This document shows positions 45,440-55,039 of a DNA stretch of 64,000 nt, piece by piece. The notes under the pieces are model-generated. The model ran no database searches. It was not told the DNA's origin and saw only the letters and a list, made by a program, of their open reading frames with translations. Within the stretch, counting starts at the first letter, position 1, and each line of letters begins with the position of its first letter. A program made the translations under genes and the position numbers. Where the stretch lies: positions 1,240,001 to 1,304,000 of the forward strand of contig NZ_JAFMPM010000006.1 in NCBI RefSeq assembly GCF_017349355.1. The letters run 5' to 3'. This stretch comes from Thiothrix fructosivorans (lineage in GTDB: Bacteria > Pseudomonadota > Gammaproteobacteria > Thiotrichales > Thiotrichaceae).

Positions 45440-46060
45440 ATGGCACGTTATATTGGCCCTACCTGCAAACTGAGCAGACGCGAAGGCACTGATCTTTTCC
45501 TGAAAAGTCGCAGTGTTTCCCTCGAAAAGAAATGCAAACTGGATAAAGTTCCTGGTCAGCACGGCGAAAATAAAGCCCGTTTGTCTGACTACGGTGTGCA
45601 GTTGCGCGAAAAGCAAAAAGTTCGCCGTATGTACGGTGTACTCGAACGTCAGTTCAGTAACTACTTTAAAGAGTCTGCACGCCGCAAAGGTTCTACGGGT
45701 GAAAACCTGTTGAAATTGCTGGAATGCCGTCTGGATAACGTCGTTTACCGTATGGGTTACGGTTCTACCCGCGCTGAATCCCGCCAACTGGTTAGCCACA
45801 AATCTATCACAGTCAATGGTCAGTCGGTGAATATCCCGTCCTATCAGGTTAAATCTGGTGACGTCGTAGCTGTTCGTGAAAAATCCAAAAAGCAAATTCG
45901 TATACAGGACTCTGTCGCTGTAGCGGAACAACTTGGCTTCCCATCATGGGTTGAAGTTGATGTCAAAGGATTGTCCGGTACGTTTAAATCAGTACCAGAC
46001 CGTAGCGACCTGCCAGCCGAAATTAATGAATCACTGATCGTGGAATTGTACTCCAAGTAA
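45440..46060 (+). CDS. rpsD: 30S ribosomal protein S4
   Basis: A 206-residue primary 16S rRNA-binding protein and, in E. coli, the translational repressor of the alpha operon. [20 protein letters not shown] opens it; the S4 RNA-binding domain contains [20 protein letters not shown], and it ends [16 protein letters not shown] precedes the ATG. Confidence 0.98.
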   Translation: MARYIGPTCKLSRREGTDLFLKSRSVSLEKKCKLDKVPGQHGENKARLSDYGVQLREKQKVRRMYGVLERQFSNYFKESARRKGSTGENLLKLLECRLDNVVYRMGYGSTRAESRQLVSHKSITVNGQSVNIPSYQVKSGDVVAVREKSKKQIRIQDSVAVAEQLGFPSWVEVDVKGLSGTFKSVPDRSDLPAEINESLIVELYSK

Positions 46061-46086
46061 TCATTGATTCGTTCGAGAGGAAAAGT

Positions 46087-47091
46087 ATGACCTCGAAGAC
46101 AACAGAATTGCTGAAACCACGCAATGTTCATGTGCAAGAGACAGGTTTAAACACCTATCGCATTACGCTTGAGCCATTAGAGCGCGGTTTTGGTCACACG
46201 TTGGGTAATGCACTGCGGCGCATCTTGCTGTCCTCTATTCCGGGCAGCGCTGTGACTGAAGTGCAGATTACCGGTGTGGTACATGAATACACCAGTATCG
46301 AAGGTGTGCAAGAAGACGTGGTTGAGATTCTGTTGAATCTCAAAAATCTGGCAATTCGTCTCAATGCGCGTGATGAAGCAACCTTGACCCTGAAGAAAAA
46401 AGGTAAAGGCGTTGTAACAGCAGCGGACATTGAACGCGATCATGATGTTGACATCATTAATCCAGATCATGTTATTGCACACATCACCAAGGACGATTCT
46501 GAGCTGGAAATGAGCCTGACCATTACCCGTGGTCGTGGCTATCAGCCAGCTTCTGTACGCCGCGGCCCCGATTCACCAGAACTGCCGTTAGGCACACTGG
46601 TATTGGATGCAAGCTACAGCCCAATCACGCGTGTTGCCTACAACGTAGACAGTGCCCGTGTTGAGCAGCGTACTGACATGGACAAGCTGGTGCTGGAAAT
46701 CCAGACCAATGGTTCCGTTAACGCGGAAGAATCCATTGGAATGGCAGCACAGATTCTTCAACAGCAATTGGCTGTGTTCTTTGATCTACGTATCGAAGAA
46801 CCTGTCCGTCGTGAAGAATCTCAGCCAGAGATTGACCCGATTCTGTTGCGTCCGGTTGACGATCTGGAGCTGACTGTACGTTCAGCGAACTGCCTCAAAG
46901 CAGAGAACCTGTTCTACATCGGTGATCTAGTACAACGTACTGAGACTGAACTGCTGAAGACACCGAATCTGGGCAAAAAGTCTCTGACTGAAATTAAAGA
47001 TGTGCTGGCACAGCATGGTTTGACACTGGGAGCTAAGTTAGATAACTGGCCACCGGCAGGTCTTGATCACCGTGACAGCAAAGTGGCTTAA
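46087..47091 (+). CDS. rpoA: DNA-directed RNA polymerase subunit alpha
   Basis: A 334-residue alpha subunit. The N-terminal assembly domain includes [20 protein letters not shown] and [19 protein letters not shown] linker near 235-250 leads to the C-terminal domain that binds UP elements and activators ([20 protein letters not shown], helix with the DNA-contacting Arg). GAGAGGAAA precedes the ATG. Co-transcribed with ribosomal genes as usual. Confidence 0.98.
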   Translation: MTSKTTELLKPRNVHVQETGLNTYRITLEPLERGFGHTLGNALRRILLSSIPGSAVTEVQITGVVHEYTSIEGVQEDVVEILLNLKNLAIRLNARDEATLTLKKKGKGVVTAADIERDHDVDIINPDHVIAHITKDDSELEMSLTITRGRGYQPASVRRGPDSPELPLGTLVLDASYSPITRVAYNVDSARVEQRTDMDKLVLEIQTNGSVNAEESIGMAAQILQQQLAVFFDLRIEEPVRREESQPEIDPILLRPVDDLELTVRSANCLKAENLFYIGDLVQRTETELLKTPNLGKKSLTEIKDVLAQHGLTLGAKLDNWPPAGLDHRDSKVA

Positions 47092-47116
47092 CCACGGGTT
47101 TTGAAGGATATAGAAG

Positions 47117-47500
47117 ATGCGTCACCGTAATACTGGTCGTCAATTAAGCCGCGATAGCAGCGCCCGTAAAGCCCTGCTGCAAGCTTTGACTAACTCACTG
47201 CTTCGTCACGAGACGATCAAAACAACTCTGCCAAAGGCCAAAGAATTGCGCCGTGTAGCGGAGCCACTGATCACTCGTGCGAAAGAAGACTCTGTTCACA
47301 ACCGCCGTATCGCTTTCTCACGCCTGCGTGATAAAGAAGTCGTCGGCAAACTGTTCAATGACCTCGGCCCTCGTTTTAAAGAGCGTCAAGGTGGTTATTT
47401 ACGTATCATCAAGTGCGGTTTCCGTGCCGGTGATAATGCGCCGATGGCTTACGTTGCACTGGTTGATGAGGCAGATGCTGCGCAAGCCGCAGCAGAGTAA
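47117..47500 (+). CDS. rplQ: 50S ribosomal protein L17
   Basis: A 127-residue protein at the tunnel exit. [20 protein letters not shown] and [19 protein letters not shown] are diagnostic. Last gene of the ribosomal super-cluster; a strong terminator follows 21 bases after the stop. Confidence 0.98.
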   Translation: MRHRNTGRQLSRDSSARKALLQALTNSLLRHETIKTTLPKAKELRRVAEPLITRAKEDSVHNRRIAFSRLRDKEVVGKLFNDLGPRFKERQGGYLRIIKCGFRAGDNAPMAYVALVDEADAAQAAAE

Positions 47501-47521
47501 GCAAACGCTTCATGCTTCCTG

Positions 47522-47547
47522 AAAGGCCGACATTGTTCGGCCTTTTT
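47522..47547 (+). terminator. Rho-independent terminator of the alpha operon
   Basis: AAAGGCCGA pairs perfectly with TCGGCCTTT around CATTGT, followed by further Ts. Placed directly after rplQ. Confidence 0.9.
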
Positions 47548-47572
47548 GCGTTTCTCATATTCAGGGGATAGT

Positions 47573-47953
47573 ATGGACAAGAATCCGCAAGTCGTGACCT
47601 CCGCGAGCGCACGCAAAACCGCCAAAATCTTTTATTACGGCAACATTCTTTCAGTGTTGATTCCTTTTCCCATCTTTATTTTGTGGTTTGGGGCTGGAAT
47701 ACTCGTTTACGCCTTGCTTCGCCATAATCCCAATCCGCGAGTAGGCTATTACACGCAGATCGCCACTTACCATTACTATGGGTTGGCGGGTGGCTTAGTG
47801 CCCGTATTGACGTTTGCCCCTGGTGATTTTTTCGTGAATTGGTGGTGGGCATTGTGGATTATTTGTGTTGTTGTATTAGTGCCATTGTCTATTCGTCAAA
47901 TCCTGCGAATCAACCGTGAAGAATGGCACGATACGGTTAAATCGTCCCACTGA
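47573..47953 (+). CDS. unrecognised small membrane protein
   Basis: A 126-residue protein; ATG 47573 follows GGGGATA and begins after the alpha-operon terminator. Three hydrophobic segments are visible (about 25-48, 68-84 and 92-108), then a basic C-terminal tail ([15 protein letters not shown]). No catalytic motif is seen and I do not recognise a family. It lies 10 bases before bioB and may share its transcript. Confidence 0.7.
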   Translation: MDKNPQVVTSASARKTAKIFYYGNILSVLIPFPIFILWFGAGILVYALLRHNPNPRVGYYTQIATYHYYGLAGGLVPVLTFAPGDFFVNWWWALWIICVVVLVPLSIRQILRINREEWHDTVKSSH

Positions 47954-47963
47954 GGAGTGGAAA

Positions 47964-48935
47964 ATGTCTGAATTACGTCATGATTGGCGCGTCGAAGAAA
48001 TCAACGCCTTGTTAGCAATGCCGTTTAGCGACCTAATGTTTAAGGCGCATCAAGTGCATCGCGAGCATTTCCCCACGAATCAGGTGCAAGTTAGCACACT
48101 GTTAAGCATTAAAACGGGGGCTTGCCCAGAAGATTGCGGCTATTGTTCGCAAAGTGCCAAACATGATACCTCGCTCGAACGCGAAACCTTGCTGCCGTTG
48201 CAAGAAGTCATCGACTCCGCCAAAACAGCGCAAGCACACGGCGCAACCCGTTTCTGCATGGGAGCCGCATGGCGTAATCCTACTGACAAAAACCTTGAAC
48301 GTGTGATCGAAATGGTGCAAGCGGTGAAGGGGATGGGCTTGGAAACTTGCGTGACCTTGGGAATGCTCAACGATCGGCAAGCCAATAGCCTTAAAGACGC
48401 GGGTTTGGATTATTACAACCATAATCTCGATACCTCGCCAGAATTCTACGGTAATGTTATTTCTACCCGCACCTTCCAGGATCGCTTGGATACACTAGAG
48501 CATGTGCGTAATGCCGGTATCAACGTTTGTTCGGGCGGTATTTTGGGGATGGGCGAAACCCGTGTGGATCGGGCGCGTTTGTTGCAACAACTTGCCAACA
48601 TGAAATTCCATCCCGAATCTGTCCCCATCAACGATTTGGTGAAGATCGAAGGTACGCCACTGGCGGGGGTGGAAAAACTCGACCCGTTTGAATTCATTCG
48701 CACCGTCGCTGCTGCGCGGATCATGATGCCGAAATCCTACGTGCGTCTCTCCGCTGGTCGTGCCGAGATGACGGATGAAATGCAGGCATGGTGCTTCTTT
48801 GCGGGTGCGAACTCGATCTTTTACGGCGACAAATTGTTGACCACCGACAACCCCGGCGAAAGTCATGACCAGCAACTGTTTGCCCGCTTGGGGATTCAGG
48901 CGGAAGCAGGGCAGGCTGGCAGTGTTCACATGTAA
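47964..48935 (+). CDS. bioB: biotin synthase
   Basis: A 323-residue radical-SAM enzyme that inserts sulfur into dethiobiotin in the last step of biotin synthesis. ATG 47964 follows GAGGAG. The radical-SAM cluster is CPEDCGYC, Cys54/58/61; further family segments are [20 protein letters not shown] (in part), [13 protein letters not shown] and the [2Fe-2S] region Arg in YVRLSAGR. No other bio gene is present nearby, so this is a stand-alone copy. Confidence 0.96.
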   Translation: MSELRHDWRVEEINALLAMPFSDLMFKAHQVHREHFPTNQVQVSTLLSIKTGACPEDCGYCSQSAKHDTSLERETLLPLQEVIDSAKTAQAHGATRFCMGAAWRNPTDKNLERVIEMVQAVKGMGLETCVTLGMLNDRQANSLKDAGLDYYNHNLDTSPEFYGNVISTRTFQDRLDTLEHVRNAGINVCSGGILGMGETRVDRARLLQQLANMKFHPESVPINDLVKIEGTPLAGVEKLDPFEFIRTVAAARIMMPKSYVRLSAGRAEMTDEMQAWCFFAGANSIFYGDKLLTTDNPGESHDQQLFARLGIQAEAGQAGSVHM

Positions 48936-48945
48936 GGAGCGCATC

Positions 48946-50817
48946 ATGCACTACCCACAAGCCTACGATGTCATCGTTATCGGTGGCGGACACGCCGGAA
49001 CAGAAGCCGCTCTTGCCGCCGCCCGCATGGGGCAGCGCACGTTGCTGTTGACCCACAATATCGAAACCATTGGTGCGATGAGTTGCAACCCCGCCATTGG
49101 CGGCATTGGCAAAGGGCATCTGGTCAAGGAAGTTGACGCAATGGGTGGTGCAATGGCGCACGCTGCTGACCGTGGTGGCATCCAATTCCGCACCCTCAAT
49201 TCGAGCAAAGGCGCAGCGGTACGGGCAACTCGCGCCCAAGCTGACCGTATTCGCTACAAATCCGCGATTCGCACCATCGTCGAAAATCAGCCCAATCTCC
49301 ATCTGTTCCAACAAGCGGTGGATGATTTGCTGGTAGAGGGCGATAAAGTCGTCGGCGTGCGCACCCAAATGGGTTTAAGTTTTTCCGCCCGCGCCGTCGT
49401 ACTGACCTCAGGGACATTCCTTGCGGGTAAAATCCATATCGGTCTAAGCAATCACGCCGGTGGGCGTGCTGGTGATCCGCCCTCCATCGCCCTGTCGCAG
49501 CGCTTACGAGAACTGCCATTCCGCGTGGATCGCCTGAAAACGGGTACACCACCACGCATTGATGCCCGCAGTATCGACTTCAGCAAGATGGAAGCGCAGC
49601 CCGGTGATACCCCCACGCCCGTGTTTTCGTTCTTGGGTAGTGTCGAGGAACACCCGCCGCAAATTTCGTGCTACATCACCTACACCAATGCTGATACGCA
49701 CGAGATTATCCGTGGCGGCTTAGACCGTTCGCCGATGTATACCGGCGTGATTGAGGGGATTGGGCCACGCTACTGTCCGTCAATTGAAGACAAAGTGGTA
49801 CGCTTTGCCGATAAAGATCGCCATCAGATTTTTATTGAACCCGAAGGCTTAGATACGCACGAAGTTTACCCCAACGGTATTTCCACCAGCTTGCCTTTTG
49901 ACGTGCAGTACGCGTTAGTCCGTTCAATGGCGGGTTTGGAAAATGCGCACATTACCCGCCCCGGTTACGCTATCGAATACGATTTCTTTGACCCGCGTGA
50001 TCTCAAGCAGACATTGGAAACTAAAGCGATGCGCGGGTTGTTTTTCGCAGGGCAAATCAATGGCACGACGGGTTACGAAGAAGCCGCCGCACAGGGTTTA
50101 CTCGCAGGCTTAAATGCGGGCTTGTATGCCCAAGAAAAAGACGGTTGGTATCTGCGCCGTGATCAAGCATACCTCGGTGTGTTGGTCGACGATTTAATCA
50201 CGCTGGGTACGAAAGAACCTTACCGGATGTTCACGAGCCGCGCTGAACACCGTTTGTTATTGCGCGAAGACAATGCCGACTTGCGCCTGACCGAAGCAGG
50301 CAGGGAACTCGGCTTGGTCGATGATACGCGCTGGGCAGCCTTCTGCGACAAGCGCGAAGCCATTGAGCTGGAACAGCAACGCTTGCGTGCTACTGTCTTG
50401 CAACCGACAGCAGTGAGTGCGGAAGACAGTCAGCGTGTGTTTGGTGACGTATTGGCTCGCGATTATAAGCTACACGATCTACTGCGTCGCCCTAACGTCA
50501 CTTACGCTGCTTTAACCAGCTTAACTGCCGTCGGCAGCCCAGTGATGGATGAAAAAGTCGCGGAACAAGTTGAAATCCAGTGCAAATACGCCGGATACAT
50601 TGACCGCCAGCAAGATGAAATCGCCAAACAACGCCGCAACGAAGAAACCCGCTTGCCCGATTGGTTGGATTATGCCCAAGTACGCGGTTTATCCAACGAA
50701 GTTCGCCAGAAATTGCAAATGCAGCGTCCCGCGACCATTGGGCAAGCCGCTCGTACACCGGGGATTACCCCCGCTGCCATTTCGTTATTGTTGGTTCACT
50801 TGAAAAAGGCGGGTTGA
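48946..50817 (+). CDS. mnmG: tRNA uridine-5-carboxymethylaminomethyl modification enzyme MnmG (GidA)
   Basis: A 623-residue FAD protein that, with MnmE, installs (c)mnm5 groups on wobble U34 of tRNAs. ATG 48946 follows AAGGAG. The FAD-binding motif is [20 protein letters not shown] at the N terminus; [20 protein letters not shown] and GTGY-type [20 protein letters not shown] are characteristic, the last in part. Followed 3 bases later by rsmG, the classical gidA-gidB pair. Confidence 0.97.
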   Translation: MHYPQAYDVIVIGGGHAGTEAALAAARMGQRTLLLTHNIETIGAMSCNPAIGGIGKGHLVKEVDAMGGAMAHAADRGGIQFRTLNSSKGAAVRATRAQADRIRYKSAIRTIVENQPNLHLFQQAVDDLLVEGDKVVGVRTQMGLSFSARAVVLTSGTFLAGKIHIGLSNHAGGRAGDPPSIALSQRLRELPFRVDRLKTGTPPRIDARSIDFSKMEAQPGDTPTPVFSFLGSVEEHPPQISCYITYTNADTHEIIRGGLDRSPMYTGVIEGIGPRYCPSIEDKVVRFADKDRHQIFIEPEGLDTHEVYPNGISTSLPFDVQYALVRSMAGLENAHITRPGYAIEYDFFDPRDLKQTLETKAMRGLFFAGQINGTTGYEEAAAQGLLAGLNAGLYAQEKDGWYLRRDQAYLGVLVDDLITLGTKEPYRMFTSRAEHRLLLREDNADLRLTEAGRELGLVDDTRWAAFCDKREAIELEQQRLRATVLQPTAVSAEDSQRVFGDVLARDYKLHDLLRRPNVTYAALTSLTAVGSPVMDEKVAEQVEIQCKYAGYIDRQQDEIAKQRRNEETRLPDWLDYAQVRGLSNEVRQKLQMQRPATIGQAARTPGITPAAISLLLVHLKKAG

Positions 50818-50820
50818 GGC

Positions 50821-51399
50821 ATGGATGTGAATGCCCACGAAAAAGTGTTACTGAATCGTTACCTACAATTGCTACAACGCTGGAACAAAGTGTTCAACCT
50901 GACCGCCGTGCGTGACCCTGCTGAAATGCAGTCGCTCCACATTGCTGACAGCATCAGTGTTGCTCCGTATTTGCACGGCGCAACGTGTTTGGATGTGGGT
51001 AGTGGAGCAGGCTTGCCCGGTATTCCGCTGGCGATTTTGCAACCCGAACGCCAATTCACCTTGCTGGACACCAACGGCAAAAAGACCCGTTTCATCCAGC
51101 AAGCCGTGTTGGAGCTAGGTTTGCCGAATGTGCAAGTGGTGCAAACCCGTGTTGAAAGTTGGCAGCCTGCTGCGTCTTTTGACGCGATTATTAGCCGTGC
51201 GTTTGCCTCATTACACGATTTCGTGACCTTTACCGGCAAACACGTCGCTGAAAATGGTATCCTCTACGCCATGAAGGGGCGTTACCCCGCCAGCGAACTG
51301 GCAGAACTCCCAGCAGGCTGGTGCGTCACTGCACAGCACCCTCTGCACGTTCCCGGTCTAGATGCCGAGCGGCATCTCTTGGAAATACAGCGAGACTAA
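50821..51399 (+). CDS. rsmG: 16S rRNA (guanine(527)-N7)-methyltransferase RsmG (GidB)
   Basis: A 192-residue SAM-dependent methyltransferase modifying G527 of 16S rRNA. RWNKVFNLTAVRDPAEM and the SAM-binding CLDVGSGAGLPGIPLAILQP are diagnostic, with VESW...FDAIISRAFASL downstream. It ends 4 bases before parA; the rsmG-parA-parB order is common near the replication origin. Confidence 0.96.
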   Translation: MDVNAHEKVLLNRYLQLLQRWNKVFNLTAVRDPAEMQSLHIADSISVAPYLHGATCLDVGSGAGLPGIPLAILQPERQFTLLDTNGKKTRFIQQAVLELGLPNVQVVQTRVESWQPAASFDAIISRAFASLHDFVTFTGKHVAENGILYAMKGRYPASELAELPAGWCVTAQHPLHVPGLDAERHLLEIQRD

Positions 51400-51403
51400 A
51401 TCC

Positions 51404-52204
51404 ATGACGCGAGTTATCGCCATCGCCAACCAGAAAGGCGGCGTGGGTAAAACCACGACCACTGTGAATCTGGCAGCATCCCTCGCGGCCATGAAACGCC
51501 GTGTGTTACTGGTCGACATAGACCCACAAGGCAATGCCACTACCGGCGTTGGTTTGGAAAAGCACGGACAAGCCGTCACTCTGACAGACGTGCTGTTGGG
51601 CGAAGCTCATGCCGCTGATATTTTGGAAGAACTACCCAACAGTTCGCTGCATGTGTTGCCCGGTTCACCCGATGTGACGACCGCCGAAGTGAAGCTGATG
51701 AACCGCGAGCGGCGTGAATACCATTTGCGTGAGGCGCTTGCACCGTTACTCGATGATTACGATTACATCCTGATTGATTGCCCGCCCTCTCTCAATATGC
51801 TCACCGTGAATGCACTGGTGGCAGCGGATGGGGTGATTATCCCCATGCAATGCGAATACTACGCGTTGGAAGGCTTGAGCGCCTTGGTCGGCACGATTGA
51901 GCGCATTACGCAGACCGCCAACCCTAAGCTGCAAGTGATGGGGTTGGTACGTACCATGTACGACCCGCGCAGCAATTTGGCACGGGATGTCTCCGAGCAG
52001 ATTCACGCGTTTTTTCGCAACAAGGTCTACAATACCGCTATTCCACGCAATATCCGCTTGGCGGAAGCGCCGAGCCACGGTTTATCCGTGCTGGAATACG
52101 ACAAAGGTTCACGCGGTGCGCTGGCATACTTGGCCTTAGCGGCCGAAGTGTTGCGCAAGGATGGTAGCAAGCTCGCCCCTGAGGGTGAGCAGGCAGGAGA
52201 ATAG
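51404..52204 (+). CDS. parA: chromosome partitioning ATPase ParA (Soj-like)
   Basis: A 266-residue ATPase with the deviant Walker A box KGGVGKTTT (residues 11-19), the VDIDPQGNATTG switch and the DCPPSLNMLTVNAL Walker B region. It lacks an N-terminal DNA-binding domain, as chromosomal ParA proteins do. ATG 51404 overlaps the normal family start MTRVIAIANQKGG. parB follows after 2 bases. Confidence 0.96.
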   Translation: MTRVIAIANQKGGVGKTTTTVNLAASLAAMKRRVLLVDIDPQGNATTGVGLEKHGQAVTLTDVLLGEAHAADILEELPNSSLHVLPGSPDVTTAEVKLMNRERREYHLREALAPLLDDYDYILIDCPPSLNMLTVNALVAADGVIIPMQCEYYALEGLSALVGTIERITQTANPKLQVMGLVRTMYDPRSNLARDVSEQIHAFFRNKVYNTAIPRNIRLAEAPSHGLSVLEYDKGSRGALAYLALAAEVLRKDGSKLAPEGEQAGE

Positions 52205-52206
52205 GC

Positions 52207-53061
52207 ATGGCAAAGAAACCGAGTCTGGGGCGCGGTCTTGACATTTTGTTGAGTTCCGTTCGAGGCGACGGCGAGCAGTCTGACGATACCGTGTTGAAAC
52301 AGCTTCCGGTCGAACGTATTCGTCCCGGTCAGTATCAGCCGCGTACCCGTATGAATCCTGATGCTTTGCAAGAGCTAGCCGATTCCATCAAAGCGCAAGG
52401 TTTGGTGCAACCCATCGTGGTGCGCAAACTCGGTGGCGGCGAATACGAGCTGATTGCGGGTGAACGCCGCTGGCGAGCGTCGCAGTTAGCGGGGCTGCAT
52501 ACGATTCCTGCTGTGGTACGCGAAGTCCCTGATCAATCGGTGGCAGCGATGTCGCTGATCGAAAATATCCAGCGGGAAGACCTGAATGCGCTAGAAGAAG
52601 CCAGTGGTTTGCGTCGCCTGATTGATGAGTTTGGTCTGACACATCAGCAAACGGCGGAGGCGGTCGGGCGTTCGCGTGCAGCGGTGACGAACTTGCTACG
52701 CTTATTGGAGTTGCAAGCAGAAACCAAAGCACTGGTGGATGCAGGCCAGCTCGAAATGGGACATGCCCGTGCCTTACTGGCGTTGCAAGGGCAACAACAA
52801 GTCGACATCGCCCAAAAAGTAGCACAACAACAGCTTTCGGTGCGTGAAACCGAACGTCTTGTCCAAAGTCTATTGGAAGCAGGGCAGAAGCCTGTTACCG
52901 TGTTTAAACCTTCCCCTGATGTGGTGAAGTTGGAACAAACCCTTACAGATACCCTTGGTGCGAAAGTGGCGATCCGTTACAACCGCACGGGAAAAGGTAA
53001 ATTGGTCATTGAATACAACAGTTTAGACGAACTCGACGGTATTCTCGGTCATATTCAGTAA
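52207..53061 (+). CDS. parB: chromosome partitioning protein ParB
   Basis: A 284-residue CTP-dependent DNA clamp. The N-terminal ParB/Srx domain has IRPGQYQPRT, YELIAGERRWRASQLAG (the GERR-type box) and SLIENIQREDLNALEEA. A helix-turn-helix (HQQTAEAVGRSRAAVTNLLR) and a C-terminal dimerisation region follow. It would load at parS sites; I found no perfect parS in this window. Terminates the mnmG-rsmG-parAB group. Confidence 0.96.
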   Translation: MAKKPSLGRGLDILLSSVRGDGEQSDDTVLKQLPVERIRPGQYQPRTRMNPDALQELADSIKAQGLVQPIVVRKLGGGEYELIAGERRWRASQLAGLHTIPAVVREVPDQSVAAMSLIENIQREDLNALEEASGLRRLIDEFGLTHQQTAEAVGRSRAAVTNLLRLLELQAETKALVDAGQLEMGHARALLALQGQQQVDIAQKVAQQQLSVRETERLVQSLLEAGQKPVTVFKPSPDVVKLEQTLTDTLGAKVAIRYNRTGKGKLVIEYNSLDELDGILGHIQ

Positions 53062-53078
53062 ATTTTATGCTCAAGGTG

Positions 53079-53107
53079 TTGAAGCGAGCGGCGAATCGCT
53101 GCATAAT
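53079..53107 (+). promoter_or_regulatory. rpsT promoter
   Basis: TTGAAG (53079-53084) and CATAAT (53102-53107) with 17-base spacing, ending 41 bases before the rpsT start codon. Confidence 0.6.
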
Positions 53108-53148
53108 ACGCGCCTTGTTTTTCGGATTGGTTTTTCGGGAGAATACCC

Positions 53149-53415
53149 TTGCCTAACATAGCTTCAGCTAAGAAACGTGTTCGCCAGAGCGAAGTAAGCC
53201 GTATGCACAACCGTCATATGCGCACGCGTTTACGTACACAAATTAAAAATGTCTTGCGTGCTATCGACGCTGGCGACCGCGAAGCTGCCCTGTCTGCTTA
53301 CCAAGCGGCTGTGCCTGTGATTGATTCCATTGCTGACAAAGGTATCATTCACAAGAATAAAGCAGCACGCCATAAAAGCCGTCTGAACGCACACATTAAA
53401 GCGCTGCAAGCTTAA
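53149..53415 (+). CDS. rpsT: 30S ribosomal protein S20
   Basis: An 88-residue three-helix protein binding the 16S rRNA 5' domain. The frame starts with TTG 53149 (GGGAGAATA upstream), giving MPNIASAKKRVRQSEVSRMH; no ATG is available. E. coli rpsT also uses a weak UUG start as part of autoregulation. It has its own promoter and terminator. Confidence 0.96.
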   Translation: MPNIASAKKRVRQSEVSRMHNRHMRTRLRTQIKNVLRAIDAGDREAALSAYQAAVPVIDSIADKGIIHKNKAARHKSRLNAHIKALQA

Positions 53416-53442
53416 TCGTTCGATTAGTTTGCTGCGTTTTTC

Positions 53443-53470
53443 AAGGCCGGTATGTAACAACCGGCCTTTC
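53443..53470 (+). terminator. Rho-independent terminator of rpsT
   Basis: AAGGCCGG (53443-53450) pairs with CCGGCCTT (53461-53468) around a 10-base loop, followed by TTC. It lies 27 bases after rpsT and 18 bases before coaE. Confidence 0.75.
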
Positions 53471-53487
53471 GCGTTTGTGTGGGGTTT

Positions 53488-54087
53488 ATGCTAAAGGTTG
53501 GTTTAACGGGTGGTATCGGCTGTGGTAAGTCCACAGCAGTGCAACGTTTTCGAGAACTCGGTGTGCCGGTTATTGAAGCCGATCTTATTGCGCGTGAAGT
53601 CGTGGCAATAGGGCAGCCTGCGTTGCAGGAAATCGCTGGTTTATTTGGTACTCAAGCACTTCAAGTCGATGGTGCGCTTGACCGTGCGTGGCTACGGCAA
53701 ACGGTCTTTAGTGACCCCGTGCGTTTGCAACAACTTGAGTCTATTCTGCATCCGCGCATTCGCGCCGACATTCTCTCCAAAATTGCCGCTTGCAGCGACA
53801 GTGCTTATGTCATTGTTGATGTCCCGCTATTGTTTGAAAAGGGCTATACTCAACTTTTCGAGCGTATTCTGGTCATCGACTGTCAACCTGACCAGCAACG
53901 CACGCGTGTTCAGCAGCGTGACGGCAGCGACGATGCGGTGATTACGTCGATTATGCAGTCGCAACTGGGGCGTGAAACGCGTTTGCAGCAAGCGAACGAT
54001 ATTATTAGCAATACCTCATCAATTACTGATTTTTATGAAAAAATTGATGATTTAAATAATCAATATCTCAGAATCTCAAACGCTTAG
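53488..54087 (+). CDS. coaE: dephospho-CoA kinase
   Basis: A 199-residue enzyme phosphorylating dephospho-CoA, the last step of coenzyme A synthesis. ATG 53488 begins MLKVGLTGGIGCGKSTAVQR with the P-loop GGIGCGKS; DVPLLFEKG and the lid QRDGSDDAV are family features. The C-terminal third becomes AT-rich and Asn-rich. The gene sits between the rpsT terminator and zapD. Confidence 0.94.
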   Translation: MLKVGLTGGIGCGKSTAVQRFRELGVPVIEADLIAREVVAIGQPALQEIAGLFGTQALQVDGALDRAWLRQTVFSDPVRLQQLESILHPRIRADILSKIAACSDSAYVIVDVPLLFEKGYTQLFERILVIDCQPDQQRTRVQQRDGSDDAVITSIMQSQLGRETRLQQANDIISNTSSITDFYEKIDDLNNQYLRISNA

Positions 54088-54117
54088 TTGCTTGTTCTAT
54101 TAGCTTTTTGGTATAAA
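54088..54117 (+). promoter_or_regulatory. candidate zapD promoter
   Basis: TTGCTT (54088-54093) and TATAAA (54112-54117) with 18-base spacing, starting directly after the coaE stop. The -35 is weak. It would allow transcripts covering either possible zapD start. Confidence 0.4.
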
Positions 54118-54147
54118 GGTAATTCAATAGGGCTTGCAAAGTATTTT

Positions 54148-54969
54148 ATGATGATTTATGCACAACCGTTAAGTGAAAACATCCGCCGAATTTCTGAGCC
54201 ACACATGATTGGTTATGAACAACCGCTGAACGAGAAAATTCGCCTGTTTATGCGGCTAGAGCTGCTAACAGCAAGGTTTCAATACCACATCTCTACTGAT
54301 CCCAAACCAGAGGATACGGTAGCGGCACTGCATTTGCTCTTGGATTTGTACAATCTCTCCGCCCGCCTCGACGTTAAAAGTGAAATCCTCAAAGAAATTG
54401 ACCGCATGGGGCAGTCGGCACGTCTGTTAATGCGTCGTGAAAATGCGGATGCAGTGCGTTTAGATGCGGTGCTAGAAAAACTCAATTACCACAGTGACGT
54501 GTTGTATCAACAACGCGGTCAATTGGGACAGCACCTCAAAAATCATATGTTTTTCAATAGCCTGCGGCAACGTTCCACTTTGCCGGGTGGTTTAAACGGT
54601 TTTGACATTCCTTTATTTCATTATTGGCAAGAGCAAGCGATTAATGTGCGCGTCGATGATCTGCGTGAGTGGATTGAGCCGTATGTAACAGCTAATGCTG
54701 CTGCCCGAGAATTGTTGAATACCGTGCGTGATTTTGGCGAGCGTCACGAAGAAGTCGCTAAAGAAGGTTTCTACCAATCCATGTTGGAAGCGCGGAAGAC
54801 GTATCAAATGATGCGGGTGGAATTGCCGAGTACGGTTGACTATTACCCTGAAATTAGCGCGGGTAAACAACGTTTTACCTTGCGTTTTGTGAATGCTGAT
54901 ATGTTGGCAGAACGCGGTAAGCAGAATCAGAAAGATGTGCATTTCACCTTGGTGTTGTGTTCTTTCTAA
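54148..54969 (+). CDS. zapD: cell division protein ZapD
   Basis: A 273-residue protein (254 if started at ATG 54205) of the ZapD/YacF family, which bundles FtsZ filaments at the division ring. The homologous N terminus is EQPLNEKIRLFMRLELLTAR from 54217; GGLNGFDIPLFHYW, DYYPEISAGKQRFTLRF and VHFTLVLCSF near the end fit the family. The stretch 54151-54187 is a diverged copy of 54205-54244, so the start region is duplicated and the true start is uncertain. No strong Shine-Dalgarno precedes any candidate ATG. It usually lies next to coaE, as here. Confidence 0.85.
   Translation: MMIYAQPLSENIRRISEPHMIGYEQPLNEKIRLFMRLELLTARFQYHISTDPKPEDTVAALHLLLDLYNLSARLDVKSEILKEIDRMGQSARLLMRRENADAVRLDAVLEKLNYHSDVLYQQRGQLGQHLKNHMFFNSLRQRSTLPGGLNGFDIPLFHYWQEQAINVRVDDLREWIEPYVTANAAARELLNTVRDFGERHEEVAKEGFYQSMLEARKTYQMMRVELPSTVDYYPEISAGKQRFTLRFVNADMLAERGKQNQKDVHFTLVLCSF
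54151..54244 (+). repeat. duplicated zapD start region
   Basis: ATG ATT TAT GCA CAA CCG at 54151 onward and ATG ATT GGT TAT GAA CAA at 54205 onward begin two similar stretches encoding MIYAQPLSENIR and MIGYEQPLNEKIR. They differ by one inserted codon and several substitutions, three of them synonymous. Confidence 0.7.
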
Positions 54970-54996
54970 GTCCTTCCATGTATGGCTGATCCAATC

Positions 54997-55023
54997 GACA
55001 AACGGGCTTAAAGCCCGTTTGTC
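54997..55023. terminator. bidirectional terminator between zapD and DUF2914 gene
   Basis: GACAAACGGGCTT and AAGCCCGTTTGTC form a perfect inverted repeat with a small loop, between the convergent genes. The plus-strand tail is only moderately U-rich. Confidence 0.75.
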
Positions 55024-55039
55024 GGTTCTGGCGGTTGCA

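Noticed and set aside
45266-45931. A 221-codon antisense frame across rpsK and rpsD
   Set aside because: Both sense-strand genes are universal ribosomal proteins; the antisense frame is a codon-bias shadow.
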